Below are positions 5,833 through 13,307 of a stretch of 21,535 bases of DNA, piece by piece. How positions within the stretch are numbered: the first letter of the stretch is position 1; every line of letters starts with the position of its first letter. Both the position numbers and the translations under genes were made by a program. The notes beneath the pieces were generated by a model, which worked only from the letters and a program-made list of their open reading frames with translations, was not told the DNA's origin and made no database searches. The stretch comes from MGIIa-K1 sp964577145 (GTDB taxonomy: Archaea > Thermoplasmatota > Poseidoniia > Poseidoniales > Poseidoniaceae): assembly GCA_964577145.1 (NCBI GenBank), contig CAZNXM010000028.1, positions 1 through 21,535 on the forward strand, given 5' to 3'.

Positions 5833-6845
5833 TTCCTAAGGTAGCATCCTGGAAGAAGGACACAGTGTCCAGTCTATCCGCAATGCTGGAGAGCGGCGGA
5901 ACTATCGCTGTAATCGACATTCACGGTGTTCCTGCAGGAGCAATGATCGGAATGCGTAGCGGCCTATATGGCAAGATGAACATATTAGTTGCAAAGAAGC
6001 GTTTGATGAAGTTAGCTTGGGAAGCAAATGGTCGAGATTTCGCCGACCTTGAGGCTCTATATGACGGTGCAGTTCAGCCCGCATTAGTTCAGTCCGACAT
6101 GGATTCCTTCCAAGTTTTCTCTGAGTTACAGAAGACCGAAGCCGGGCGTGCTGCAAAACCTGGTGACATCGCACCATACGACATTGTTGTTGAGAAGATG
6201 GACACCGGTATGCCCCCTGGTCCAATTGTTGGAGAGTTAAACTCAGTTGGAATTCCTGCTAAGATTATGGGCGGCTCCGTCCAGATTCAGAAGCAGACCA
6301 CCGTTCTCAAAGAAGGCGATGTCTTCGAGGGAGACATGGGATTAATGCTCTCAAAGATTGGAATTAATCCAATCGTCACCGGTCTACGCTTGTGCGGCAC
6401 CCTAGAGGATGGCGTCAGGTTTGAGCCAAAGACACTCGACATCGATTACAAGAAGTTCGAAAGCGACCTCATCAGTTATGCTGCAGGTTCTTTCAACCTT
6501 GCATGCAACATTCGCTGGTTCACCAGCGAGACCATACCAACACTCCTGTCCAAGGCCAGCGGCGAAGCTCTGGCATTGGCATTGGAGGCGGCGATTGTCA
6601 CATCCGACACTCTGCCGCACTTCATCGGACAAGCACACCGTGGCGCTATGGGCGTTGCAGGGTCTTTGTCTGGTGACGCTCTCGATGAAGAGCTCACCCA
6701 ACTCTTGGGTGCAGCCGCTTCCGCTGCAGAATCTGCAGCAGATGAAGCATCGAGCACCGACGAGGCCCCAGCCGAGGCCGAAGAGGAAGAAGAGGAAGAA
6801 GAGGAAGAAGGCAGTTTCGACGGCCTTGGGTCCTTATTCGGTTAA
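5829..6845 (+). CDS. rpl10: Ribosomal protein P0 (L10), stalk base
   Basis: P0 anchors the P1 dimers of the stalk to 23S rRNA beside L11. The 338 residues show the N-terminal rRNA-binding domain, the archaeal/eukaryotic insertion domain (about 105-200, with GDIAPYDIVV and the GMPPGP segment), helices for P1 dimer binding, an Ala-rich hinge and a poly-Glu tail ending GSFDGLGSLFG. That tail is nearly the same as that of P1 downstream, as is usual in archaea, where it recruits translational GTPases. The start is TTG at 5829, overlapping the L1 stop and preceded by GAGGTG at 5818-5823 with 5-base spacing. No ATG near the N-terminus fits better. Confidence 0.95.
   Translation: MIPKVASWKKDTVSSLSAMLESGGTIAVIDIHGVPAGAMIGMRSGLYGKMNILVAKKRLMKLAWEANGRDFADLEALYDGAVQPALVQSDMDSFQVFSELQKTEAGRAAKPGDIAPYDIVVEKMDTGMPPGPIVGELNSVGIPAKIMGGSVQIQKQTTVLKEGDVFEGDMGLMLSKIGINPIVTGLRLCGTLEDGVRFEPKTLDIDYKKFESDLISYAAGSFNLACNIRWFTSETIPTLLSKASGEALALALEAAIVTSDTLPHFIGQAHRGAMGVAGSLSGDALDEELTQLLGAAASAAESAADEASSTDEAPAEAEEEEEEEEEEGSFDGLGSLFG
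6780..6809 (+). repeat. GAAGAGGAA x3 tract coding for ten Glu in P0
   Basis: The 9-bp unit GAAGAGGAA occurs three times, followed by GAA, and encodes the poly-Glu hinge of P0. It is a low-complexity coding repeat, not a mobile element. Confidence 0.85.
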
Positions 6846-6869
6846 TTTGAAATTTTGAGGTGAAAAAAT

Positions 6870-7172
6870 ATGGAGTACGTATACGCTGCAATGCTTTTGC
6901 ATTCCGCTGAAACTGAGATCGACGACAAAGCTGTCACTGCAGTCCTAAAGGCTGCTGGTGTAAAGGCTGACTCCGCCCGTGTGAAGGCTCTTGTAGCCTC
7001 ACTAAGCGGTGTTGACATAGCTGAAGCAATGGCTACCGCCGTTGCTGCCCCTGCTGCTGCAGCACCTGCTGCCGCTGCCGCTTCTGCATCCGAAGCACCC
7101 GCTGCTGAAGAAGCAGAAGAGGAAGAAGAGGAAGCTGGCGGCTTTGAGGGACTTGGATCTCTCTTTGGCTGA
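6870..7172 (+). CDS. rpl12: Ribosomal protein P1 (archaeal L12)
   Basis: This is the archaeal stalk protein that dimerises on P0 and recruits elongation factors and ABCE1 through its C-terminal tail. It has 100 residues: an N-terminal dimerisation domain (1-60, starting MEYVYAAMLLHSAETEI), an Ala/Pro hinge (about 61-85), a Glu run and the terminal GGFEGLGSLFG. The ATG follows GAGGTG at 6857-6862. The gene lies 24 bp after P0 and is the last gene of the ribosomal cluster before a weak hairpin. Confidence 0.97.
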   Translation: MEYVYAAMLLHSAETEIDDKAVTAVLKAAGVKADSARVKALVASLSGVDIAEAMATAVAAPAAAAPAAAAASASEAPAAEEAEEEEEEAGGFEGLGSLFG

Positions 7173-7256
7173 AGTCAGAGTTAGGTTGTTTGACGACCAA
7201 GATACATACTGGCCCAATAGGGCATCAGTGTGAGCAGGGTCCAGTCACGACTGACC

Positions 7257-7340
7257 ATGAGCGGTTCACAGTCCGAGGTCTACCTCGCCCAATATTGGGC
7301 TGGGGATCCGGGTTCAGACCGAGATTGGACCATCCATGAG
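7257..7340 (+). CDS. 5' fragment of an unidentified gene, interrupted by the gap
   Basis: An ATG at 7257 opens a frame of 28 codons (starting MSGSQSEVYLAQYWAGD) that runs into the N run. A GTG at 7230 is an alternative start in the same frame. The fragment is too short to identify. It lies in the same direction as the ribosomal cluster. The 16 codons after the gap may be the end of this gene or of another. Confidence 0.35.
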
Positions 7341-7440
7341 NNNNNNNNNNNNNNNNNNNNNNNNNNNNNNNNNNNNNNNNNNNNNNNNNNNNNNNNNNNN
7401 NNNNNNNNNNNNNNNNNNNNNNNNNNNNNNNNNNNNNNNN
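7341..7440. other. Scaffold gap of 100 Ns
   Basis: Exactly 100 ambiguous bases, the usual placeholder for a gap of unknown size. Frames on the two sides cannot be joined. Confidence 0.97.
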
Positions 7441-7491
7441 CCCCCTTTCTTTCGATTCATTGATGCACAGGTGCTTGCTCGCCCCATTTGA
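7441..7491 (+). CDS. Possible 3' end of a gene lying in the gap
   Basis: The frame starting at the first base after the gap reads 16 codons (PPFFRFIDAQVLARPI) and stops at TGA 7489-7491. That stop overlaps the ATG of the next gene as TGATG, a common coupling arrangement. Identity is unknown and the coding call rests on this overlap alone. Confidence 0.35.
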   Translation, partial: PPFFRFIDAQVLARPI

Positions 7492-7958
7492 TGCTCAAGC
7501 GCCGTGAGTTCAACCTAGAGGTTTCAACCACACCTCCGGTCAATGTCAAGGCTTTCAGAGAAATCGCTGCAAAGAATGGATGGGAGATGAGTCGCCACGA
7601 AGGAAGTCGTCTTGTTGACAGATTTGCAATCATCATGCCAATGGCACAGAATACTCGAACATTGGGAATTGAACTTCTAGATGGACCACTTCAAGGCCTA
7701 GAAATGCACTCATGGGCTGAGACAAAGGGCTCAGCTGGAGCAATCAATGTTTCATCATGGATAATACCAGGTGGAGAGGGTAATGAAGAGGCGAAAGAAC
7801 TGATTCGCGAATGGGCATTATCATTACCGCGTTGTCCGTGGAAATGGACTTTTGGTGAAAAAAGTAAAATTGGCTTCCTGTTGCCCGTTTGGAGGCGCTC
7901 AAAAAGAGCGTTTGCAAAGCTTGGATTGAAAGAATGGCCCGAGTCCACGGAACCGTAA
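7491..7958 (+). CDS. Unrecognised 155-residue protein
   Basis: I do not recognise this protein. It starts MLKRREFNLEVSTTPPVN and is mixed alpha/beta by eye, soluble, with several Trp residues (HSWAET, SSWIIPGG, CPWKWTF) and a basic C-terminal third. It shows no signal peptide, membrane segment or cysteine motif. ATG 7491 is chosen because it overlaps a possible upstream stop; TTG 7488 is the only other start before the in-frame TGA at 7461. It ends 47 bp before the next gene on the same strand. It may be a lineage-specific protein. Confidence 0.65.
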   Translation: MLKRREFNLEVSTTPPVNVKAFREIAAKNGWEMSRHEGSRLVDRFAIIMPMAQNTRTLGIELLDGPLQGLEMHSWAETKGSAGAINVSSWIIPGGEGNEEAKELIREWALSLPRCPWKWTFGEKSKIGFLLPVWRRSKRAFAKLGLKEWPESTEP

Positions 7959-8005
7959 GCCTTGGGTATGACGAGCGTCACCGGTTACATGAAGGAGGGC
8001 CAGAA

Positions 8006-8683
8006 ATGTCATTACTCGACGATTTGCAAGAAGACCGCGATACACAAATTAAAGCAGTTTGTATTGCGTTTTTCCTAATCGCCTTCCCAGTATATTTCAG
8101 CATGGCATCTTCTTTGAAGGACGTCGGGTCTCTTGAAGCCTCAAGTGGACCAGTTGGAAACTACAGTGTTGAGGGAACATATTCCTACCACGCAATTGGT
8201 GACGACATTGTCTATGTCGAAGATGGTACCACAGTCAGTATTTCAGCAAATTCTGATGCTGGCGATGTCGATGATGATCTCAATATTGTAGGAGTTAGAG
8301 TAAGTATGACTTATGCAGAAGATGAGACTTCACAAAATTGCATAGGGCAGAATCAGCCAGATGACATTACAGGGACAGTTTCGCATGGTGAATTCACAAA
8401 TACATCAACAGGGCAGAATCCAGGATCGCATGCTGTAGAAGCATTTTGGCATGACAATACAATTATTGGAACAAATGTTTCGAATATGAGTGAAAGCGAC
8501 ATTAGTGCGTTGCTTGAAGGTGGTGGAATTGGATTTGGGGAACATAATTTGGACATCATGGTTACGGCAAATGAAGGTCCAAACCAACCATTCCCTCTTT
8601 GCAACAGAGAGGATAATGGCGAGGAAGTCGAATACATCATCGAACTCGTTAGCCTTGAGTATACTATCACTCCAGTAGAGTGA
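8006..8683 (+). CDS. Membrane-anchored extracytoplasmic protein of unknown function
   Basis: The 225 residues have a short cytoplasmic N-terminus, one membrane helix (about 15-35, AVCIAFFLIAFPVYFSMA), and a domain outside the membrane rich in Asp, Asn, Ser and Thr that looks all-beta. Two Cys (SQNC and PLCN) could form a disulfide. Several NxS/T sequons (for example NYS, NTS, NVS, NMS) would allow N-glycosylation. The start is ATG 8006, preceded by GAAGGAGG (7991-7998); the frame is open further upstream to 7889 but would overlap the preceding gene. The stop directly abuts that of the convergent phosphohexomutase gene. Family not recognised. Confidence 0.8.
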   Translation: MSLLDDLQEDRDTQIKAVCIAFFLIAFPVYFSMASSLKDVGSLEASSGPVGNYSVEGTYSYHAIGDDIVYVEDGTTVSISANSDAGDVDDDLNIVGVRVSMTYAEDETSQNCIGQNQPDDITGTVSHGEFTNTSTGQNPGSHAVEAFWHDNTIIGTNVSNMSESDISALLEGGGIGFGEHNLDIMVTANEGPNQPFPLCNREDNGEEVEYIIELVSLEYTITPVE

Positions 8684-10075
8684 TCAAGCAAGCAACTTGC
8701 TAATGTCGATGAGGGGTGAAACCCTTTCATCTATCATCTCAATAATCGCATCAAGTGTTCCTTGGTCAACTGCTTCTACCCTCATTACAAGGATTGCTTC
8801 GGTGTTGGATTTACGAGCGAGGTACCACCCGACTTGTTCCCCATCCTTTTCGAAACGAACTCTTACTCCATCGATAGTCGAACATTCATAGTCCTCAAAT
8901 GCAGAGGTAATTGCCGCAACTGTTGACAATTTATCTTCCTCAGCACATGGTACCTTCACTTCACCAGTAGTGGGAAGGTTTGGAGCGAGACGGTCTAATT
9001 CTGCTGCAAATGAGCCTTCGCGTCTAGACCACAATTCGATGATACGTGCGGCATTGTAAAGCGAGCAGTCGAAGCCGTACCAACCTCGGTCAGCCATGAA
9101 AATGTGTCCACTCATCTCAGCTGCCATCAAGGAATCTGAATGCTGTGCAAGGACTCGTTTCATGAATGAATGACCGGTCTTTGCCATCATTGGTCTGCCT
9201 CCAGCAGCCAAGATACTCTTCTCGACATTCATCGAGCACTTCACATCGTAAATCAGTAGGTCTTTTCCTTCTTCTTTGCCGACAACATCGTCAGCGATTA
9301 GAGAAATCAATCTGTCTGGATATACGAATTTCCCATTTTCATCAACCGCTCCTAAGCGGTCACCATCACCATCTGCACCAAGTCCGAATTCACAACCATG
9401 TTCGATTACGGCTGCTCCGAGGTCTACCATGTTGTATTCCCTCGTTGGGTCTGCTCCATGGTTTGGCTCACTGGAGTCCCAGTTGCAATAGAGGTCGATA
9501 TGTTCTACTCCCATCATGTCTAGTAAGCGGGACATAGCGGGTCCGGGTACTGCATTCCCACAGTCGACTGCGACCTTTACTGGCCTTGCAGGCATTCCTG
9601 CTGAAGCGATGATTGCTTCGAGATAAGTTTCCTCGTGAGGGTGGTCGATAACTCCACCATTTCCTTCGGTGAATTCACCACTGAGGAAGACTTCTTTCAA
9701 TTCTTGAATCTCTTCTCCAGCAAGTGGTAATGTGCCTCTGCACATCTTGAATCCATTGTGAGTTGGCATTGGTAAATGCGAGGCTGTAACCATAACACCT
9801 CCATCGACCGGTAAAGTCCAACAAGCGTGGTATAGGCAACCCGTAGAGACGATTCCGAGATCTAGAACCTCTACTCCGCCGGCTACTAATCCTGCAATTA
9901 GATTGGAAGTTAGACCAGGGCTTGAATCACGGATATCTCGGCCGACTGCGAAGCGTTTGCATCCGAGATATGTTGCCATAGCACGGCCTAGTCTAAGGGC
10001 AAAGTCCTCGGTTAATTCATCCCCCGAAAGCCCACGAATATCGTAGGCCTTGAAGCAGTGAGTCGGCCACTCCAT
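8684..10075 (-). CDS. Phosphomannomutase/phosphoglucomutase (alpha-D-phosphohexomutase)
   Basis: The enzyme interconverts hexose 6- and 1-phosphates through a phosphoserine and feeds nucleotide-sugar synthesis for glycosylation. The 463 residues contain all four loops of the family: catalytic Ser in TASH (S99), the Mg2+ loop GADGDGDR (D235, D237, D239), the sugar-specificity loop EMSGH (320-324) and the C-terminal phosphate loop SNTEA. The catalytic loop reads TASHLPMPTHNGFK where most members have TASHNPxxYNGxK, an unusual variant. Whether mannose, glucose or glucosamine phosphate is the substrate cannot be told. It is the last gene of a minus-strand run after RidA and a small membrane protein, and its stop touches that of the converging gene. 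Confidence 0.93.
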   Translation of the reverse strand: MEWPTHCFKAYDIRGLSGDELTEDFALRLGRAMATYLGCKRFAVGRDIRDSSPGLTSNLIAGLVAGGVEVLDLGIVSTGCLYHACWTLPVDGGVMVTASHLPMPTHNGFKMCRGTLPLAGEEIQELKEVFLSGEFTEGNGGVIDHPHEETYLEAIIASAGMPARPVKVAVDCGNAVPGPAMSRLLDMMGVEHIDLYCNWDSSEPNHGADPTREYNMVDLGAAVIEHGCEFGLGADGDGDRLGAVDENGKFVYPDRLISLIADDVVGKEEGKDLLIYDVKCSMNVEKSILAAGGRPMMAKTGHSFMKRVLAQHSDSLMAAEMSGHIFMADRGWYGFDCSLYNAARIIELWSRREGSFAAELDRLAPNLPTTGEVKVPCAEEDKLSTVAAITSAFEDYECSTIDGVRVRFEKDGEQVGWYLARKSNTEAILVMRVEAVDQGTLDAIIEMIDERVSPLIDISKLLA

Positions 10076-10107
10076 GAGATGGCCGTGTCAGTTCCCTCGT
10101 ATGAACA

Positions 10108-10299
10108 TCATCTCCTCAGGATGAGGGCAGCTCCAAGTGCTAGAATCAATACAATTCCCCATTCCATGAGTAATTCTTGCCACCATGCGACTATGCTTAT
10201 TGCACCAATCGTGGGTATACTGAATTTGAGAAGCCGTGGCCATGTCCACAGCCCCTCAGGCGGCTCCGCCAGATAGGGGGAGCCCGGCATGAAAATCAC
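10108..10299 (-). CDS. Small two-helix membrane protein, hypothetical
   Basis: This 63-residue frame starts with GTG that shares GTGA with the stop of the RidA gene and ends 32 bp before the phosphohexomutase, filling the space between them. The sequence has a proline-rich start (MPGSPYLAEPPEGLW) and two hydrophobic segments (about 24-41 and 46-61) ending in Arg-Arg. An internal ATG at 10290 is an alternative start. The overlap and the hydrophobic pattern support a real gene; there is no clear ribosome binding site and no recognised family. Confidence 0.5.
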   Translation of the reverse strand: MIFMPGSPYLAEPPEGLWTWPRLLKFSIPTIGAISIVAWWQELLMEWGIVLILALGAALILRR

Positions 10300-10676
10300 T
10301 CACAACACTTGGTGTCGATTGCTTGGGCTACGATTTCTATTCTTGCTCCACCGGGGAGTTTACTTGCTTCATAGGCGGCACGAGCGGGTTTGACTTCCAT
10401 ATTACCGAGCCAATCTGCGTAGATTTCATTCATGTCAGCGAAATCCTCGATATCAACAAGTAGGACTTGAACAAAGCATACAGCATCTTTTGTGACACCT
10501 GCAATTTCTAGCAAGGCGTCAATTTTTGCCAATGCCCCTGTTGTTTGGCTTGCAGTATCCTCGCCAGCCTCTGGTGCGATTTGCCCAGAGAGCCAAATCA
10601 TACCGTTCGCCTTGACCCCTGGAGAGTATGGTCCGTACAACTTTGTCCCCGGGATTGTGATTACTTGCTTCCCCAT
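10296..10676 (-). CDS. ridA: RidA/YjgF/Rid family protein
   Basis: RidA hydrolyses reactive enamines and imines formed by PLP enzymes such as threonine dehydratase, releasing ammonia. From ATG 10676 the protein has 126 residues, the family length, starting MGKQVITIPGTKLYGPYSPG. The conserved C-terminal signature is present: PARAAYEASKLPGGARIEI, with the Arg that binds the substrate carboxylate and the Glu near the end. An in-frame ATG at 10703 would add nine residues. The longer open frame to 10805 would overlap the divergent DUF354 gene and is unlikely. The ATG at 10676 lies in the middle of CCCCAATATGGGG, an inverted repeat that may form a hairpin around the start codon. Confidence 0.9.
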   Translation of the reverse strand: MGKQVITIPGTKLYGPYSPGVKANGMIWLSGQIAPEAGEDTASQTTGALAKIDALLEIAGVTKDAVCFVQVLLVDIEDFADMNEIYADWLGNMEVKPARAAYEASKLPGGARIEIVAQAIDTKCCE

Positions 10677-10683
10677 ATTGGGG
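10671..10683 (-). promoter_or_regulatory. Inverted repeat CCCC-AATAT-GGGG around the ridA start codon
   Basis: On the minus strand the ATG of ridA (10674-10676) is embedded in CCCCAATATGGGG, a 4-bp GC stem with a 5-base loop. It could mask the start. The stem is short, so chance is a real alternative. Confidence 0.3.
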
Positions 10684-10732
10684 TCGAAGAGGTGGTGGCA
10701 CATCAAAATAGGCCCCGCAGGCTGGGTGCGGC

Positions 10733-11656
10733 ATGGCGACTGGGTGGGTGATAGATCATCCCGCCCACGCGCGGCTATTTGCGCCCTTGATGCGTGAACT
10801 ATCACGCGCAGACGATGTCATTATTGCTACCGAGCGAGATGAAGTAAGGGCGATGATTGAACATTCAGACGGCCATCTACCTCGGCGCAGAACAGTTTGG
10901 GTTCCACGCCCAATTGGTAAGGGAAAGTGGCGAAAGGCGTGGAGGCGAACTAAGATTGCAAATAAGGCGCTACGAGAAGTTGACAAGGTCATCTCGGTAG
11001 GTGCTCCACTTGAGTTACGTGCTGCTCCACGAAAGGCTCGCAGAATTTACATCACCGATACCGAGGTAAACCATCTTGCACACCGATTAGTTCGCGCTAC
11101 AGACATCATAATCCCCACTCATTTTGATGAAGTATTAGCAGGGCCACTGATGTCAAAGAAAGCAACTTTCCATCGTATTGATGGCTTACATGGACACGTG
11201 CATCTACGGCCTCAGTTAAGGCCGAAAGAAGTAAGCAACCCGCCAAGAGTTCTAGTCCGAAAATTGGCTGGAGATGGAATCCATGATGCAGATGAATTAT
11301 TGAAGATTCCAGAAGAATGGCTGAACGGTATTGAAATTACCAATGCTAATGAGAATGAGGTAGAAGGTGACCCTTGGCTCTTAGATAGCCGCATCGCTTC
11401 GATGGACGGCGTCATTACACAGAGTGTAACTTTGGCCAGTGAAGCGGTATTGCTTGGCGTTCCAACATTATTAGTGAGCCGAGCCAAACGTGGTTTCCTC
11501 AACCGTTTGGTAGCAGATGGTTATCCACTTTTCATCGCATCACAACACGATGATGATATCCATGCATCATGGCTTGCAGGCATCCACCTTACAGATGCTT
11601 TGGATCTACTTGAATGGCCCCCTGTAAGGGAGCATCTCATCAAAATTATTGGCTAA
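10733..11656 (+). CDS. DUF354-family protein, GT-B/UDP-GlcNAc 2-epimerase-like fold
   Basis: The 307 residues resemble DUF354, an archaeal family related to GT-B glycosyltransferases and UDP-GlcNAc 2-epimerases. Visible family features are the N-terminal D-x-PAH-x-x-x-F segment (VIDHPAHARLFAPLMREL), the ITDTEVNHLAHRL stretch in the first Rossmann-like domain, and DGVITQSVTLASEAVLLGVP followed by RGFLNRL in the second, where these folds bind the nucleotide sugar. The substrate is unknown; a role in surface glycan synthesis is inference from the fold and nearby phosphohexomutase and uppS genes. It is divergent from ridA (56 bp) and converges on the DUF4190-like gene with 1 bp between stops. Confidence 0.8.
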   Translation: MATGWVIDHPAHARLFAPLMRELSRADDVIIATERDEVRAMIEHSDGHLPRRRTVWVPRPIGKGKWRKAWRRTKIANKALREVDKVISVGAPLELRAAPRKARRIYITDTEVNHLAHRLVRATDIIIPTHFDEVLAGPLMSKKATFHRIDGLHGHVHLRPQLRPKEVSNPPRVLVRKLAGDGIHDADELLKIPEEWLNGIEITNANENEVEGDPWLLDSRIASMDGVITQSVTLASEAVLLGVPTLLVSRAKRGFLNRLVADGYPLFIASQHDDDIHASWLAGIHLTDALDLLEWPPVREHLIKIIG

Positions 11657-11657
11657 A

Positions 11658-12032
11658 TCAATTGCCTAGTGATGCAAATGCTGCTCCAATGAAGACGAAC
11701 ATTGCAATTCCAGCTACCAAATATAGGTAGTTTAGGATGAGTCCTGTTATTGCCCAACCCTTGCCAACTCCTGAAGCATTTGAACTGGATAGGCCGATGT
11801 GGCTGAAGATAATTCCCAAAAGCATAGTAATCGGTGTTAAGCACATTGTGAATCCAATAACTAGGCCAAGTAGGAAGAATACCCATGTTAGTATTCCCAT
11901 TACTCCACCGGTGACGGCCATGCCGTTTCCAGCGGCTTGCTGAATTATTACTGTCTGTCCCATTGGGGCCGCTTGTGGCTGGCCGTACATTTGTTGTTCA
12001 GGCATCGGTTGCATGGAATGTTCTAGTCCCAT
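11658..12032 (-). CDS. DUF4190-like small membrane protein
   Basis: The 124 residues have a Gln/Met/Pro-rich cytoplasmic N-terminus (about 1-35) and two long hydrophobic hairpins (about 37-82 and 92-121) separated by a short loop with GVGKGWAI. The layout, a Gly-rich first helix (MAVTGGVMGILTWV), a P-T loop and GKGWAITGLILNYL, matches DUF4190-type proteins of bacteria and archaea, whose function is unknown. The gene begins 9 bp after the Nudix stop and ends the uppS operon. ATG codons at residues 1, 7 and 10 are all possible starts; the ribosome binding site is weak. Confidence 0.75.
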   Translation of the reverse strand: MGLEHSMQPMPEQQMYGQPQAAPMGQTVIIQQAAGNGMAVTGGVMGILTWVFFLLGLVIGFTMCLTPITMLLGIIFSHIGLSSSNASGVGKGWAITGLILNYLYLVAGIAMFVFIGAAFASLGN

Positions 12033-12041
12033 TCACTTAAT

Positions 12042-12455
12042 CTACTTATTGCCAACAATATTGACCATTGAAACATGGTCACCTGCCAATTTTGTAATGG
12101 AATTCAAGTCATACCAGTTTGCTTCAACTGCATCATCACCACCTTGAGGATACCCAGTAGCTTTCACAAGATATGCAATTGAAACGACATGGCCCCTAGG
12201 GTCTCTTTTAGGGTCGCCACGTACGCACAGTAAGCGGTCTACCTCTCCATCTAGTCCCGTCTCTTCTTTGAGTTCACGCAATACTGCAATTTCAGGGTCC
12301 TCGCCTTTGTTAACGAATCCTCCTGGTAATGCTAACATGCCTTTCCACGGTTCTCTTCCCCGTGTAATGAGAAGTATTTCTCCATCGTTGATGACAACTG
12401 CATCTACTGCAAGGGCGGGTTGTGGCCATTGACCGCATTCATCGCAAGCAGGCAT
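12042..12455 (-). CDS. Nudix hydrolase
   Basis: The 137-residue protein carries an intact Nudix box, GGFVNKGE (45-52) followed by RELKEETGL (60-68), so it should be an active Mg2+-dependent pyrophosphohydrolase of a nucleoside diphosphate linked to another group. The N-terminal PACDECG has a single CxxC pair. The substrate cannot be predicted; ADP-ribose or NADH-like compounds are common for this size. ATG 12455 is used because it lies 1 bp after the uppS stop; the longer open frame would lie within uppS. It contrasts with the degenerate Nudix-like domain fused to Spt5. Confidence 0.9.
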   Translation of the reverse strand: MPACDECGQWPQPALAVDAVVINDGEILLITRGREPWKGMLALPGGFVNKGEDPEIAVLRELKEETGLDGEVDRLLCVRGDPKRDPRGHVVSIAYLVKATGYPQGGDDAVEANWYDLNSITKLAGDHVSMVNIVGNK

Positions 12456-12456
12456 A

Positions 12457-13236
12457 TTATTCACCGAATCTGCGCTTGCGTGCTTGATATGTTTGAATTG
12501 CTTTGAGAAGTTCCTTCTTCGAGAATGAAGGCCAGAATACATCGGTGAAGTATAATTCAGAATATGCCATTTGCCAAAGTAGGAAATTAGAGATTCTTTC
12601 TTCCCCTGATGTTCGAATTACTAGGTCAGGGTCAGGCATATCTGCGGTGTAGAGTCTGCGACTAACCTCTTTTTCATCAATATCATCGAGTTCTAATTCT
12701 CCAGAATGGTGATCCACTGCAATACTTTTTATCGCATCAAGCATCTCTTCACGGCTACCATATGCGAGACAAATCGTGAAGGTATAATCTCCATATCCCG
12801 CGGTCTTAGATTCAGCATAATCGATTGCTTGATTTACCTTTTCAGGAAGTAATTCCCGCATACCAATAACTTGGACCTTCACTTTGTTATCATGTATTCT
12901 AGGGTCCTCTGCAATATCTTTGAGGCCCTCACAATAGAGTTTGAATAAACCCTCTAATTCAGTGGTTTCTCTTGTAAGATTATCAGTTGATAGCGCATAA
13001 ACAGTCAAGTATGGAATTTCAAGTTCAAGGACCCAGTCAAGCACTTGTTCGAGTTTTTGTTTGCCCATCCGATGGCCAAGGCCAGTTTCAAGTGCTTTTG
13101 ACCAAGCGAAACGGCGATTGCCATCCATGATTATGGCTAAGTGATTCACAGTTGCTGGATGTTCTTTCACCGAACGCAATAGTTTGGCCTCGACCGCTTG
13201 ACCGAGGACATCTCCCATGCGCTCACTGATGCCCAT
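12457..13236 (-). CDS. uppS: Isoprenyl (undecaprenyl/polyprenyl) diphosphate synthase, cis type
   Basis: This cis-prenyltransferase condenses isopentenyl diphosphate into the long polyprenyl chain used as glycan lipid carrier at the membrane. The 259 residues include the catalytic-Asp motif IIMDGNRRFAW (D38), STDNLTRE, and the C-terminal IRTSGEERISNFLLWQ, YSELYF and FWPSF that close the active site. ATG 13236 is chosen over the TTG at 13269 because GGAGGG (13245-13250, minus strand) lies 8 bases before it. A TTAA box at 13279-13282 could place the transcription start just upstream. It heads an operon with the Nudix and DUF4190-like genes. Confidence 0.93.
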   Translation of the reverse strand: MGISERMGDVLGQAVEAKLLRSVKEHPATVNHLAIIMDGNRRFAWSKALETGLGHRMGKQKLEQVLDWVLELEIPYLTVYALSTDNLTRETTELEGLFKLYCEGLKDIAEDPRIHDNKVKVQVIGMRELLPEKVNQAIDYAESKTAGYGDYTFTICLAYGSREEMLDAIKSIAVDHHSGELELDDIDEKEVSRRLYTADMPDPDLVIRTSGEERISNFLLWQMAYSELYFTDVFWPSFSKKELLKAIQTYQARKRRFGE

Positions 13237-13277
13237 ACGCTCCGCCCTCCCTCTTCCTACTCGCTTCAACCGTTTGA

Positions 13278-13284
13278 GTTAATC
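13278..13284. promoter_or_regulatory. GTTAATC, possible shared TATA box of two divergent genes
   Basis: The TTAAT core lies 27 bp before the ATG of the plus-strand gene (13308), the spacing of a leaderless archaeal mRNA, and about 45 bp before the uppS ATG, which would allow a short leader holding its GGAGGG site. Inferred from spacing only. Confidence 0.35.
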
Positions 13285-13307
13285 CCCATCAACCTCTGGC
13301 CCACATC

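Larger units (their letters stand above)
7173..7490. other. Gap-containing stretch after the P1 gene
   Basis: This stretch of just over 300 bases has only fragments. After the P1 stop there is a 6-bp hairpin (GGTTGT-TTG-ACGACC, 7184-7198, one G-U pair), which may end the ribosomal operon though no clear T-run follows. Two CCCAATA-containing inverted repeats (7212-7223 and 7287-7300), a short start-of-gene fragment (7257-7340) and 100 Ns (7341-7440) follow. The 50 bases after the Ns read as a gene end. I see no tRNA. Confidence 0.6.

Noticed and set aside
6780..6809. Direct 9-bp repeats in P0 as a CRISPR or mobile element trace
   Set aside because: They are poly-Glu codons in the acidic tail shared with P1.
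7302..7340. GGTTCA-containing sequence near the gap as a possible tRNA T-arm
   Set aside because: The flanking bases do not form a 5-bp T-stem, and no acceptor or anticodon arm can be assembled.
7889..8005. Longer N-terminus for the membrane-anchored protein at 8006
   Set aside because: It would overlap the preceding gene by 70 bp and precede a membrane helix with unrelated residues; GAAGGAGG before ATG 8006 fits better.
10677..10805. Longer N-terminus for RidA
   Set aside because: It would overlap the divergent DUF354 gene, and RidA proteins normally begin a few residues before the GPYSP motif.
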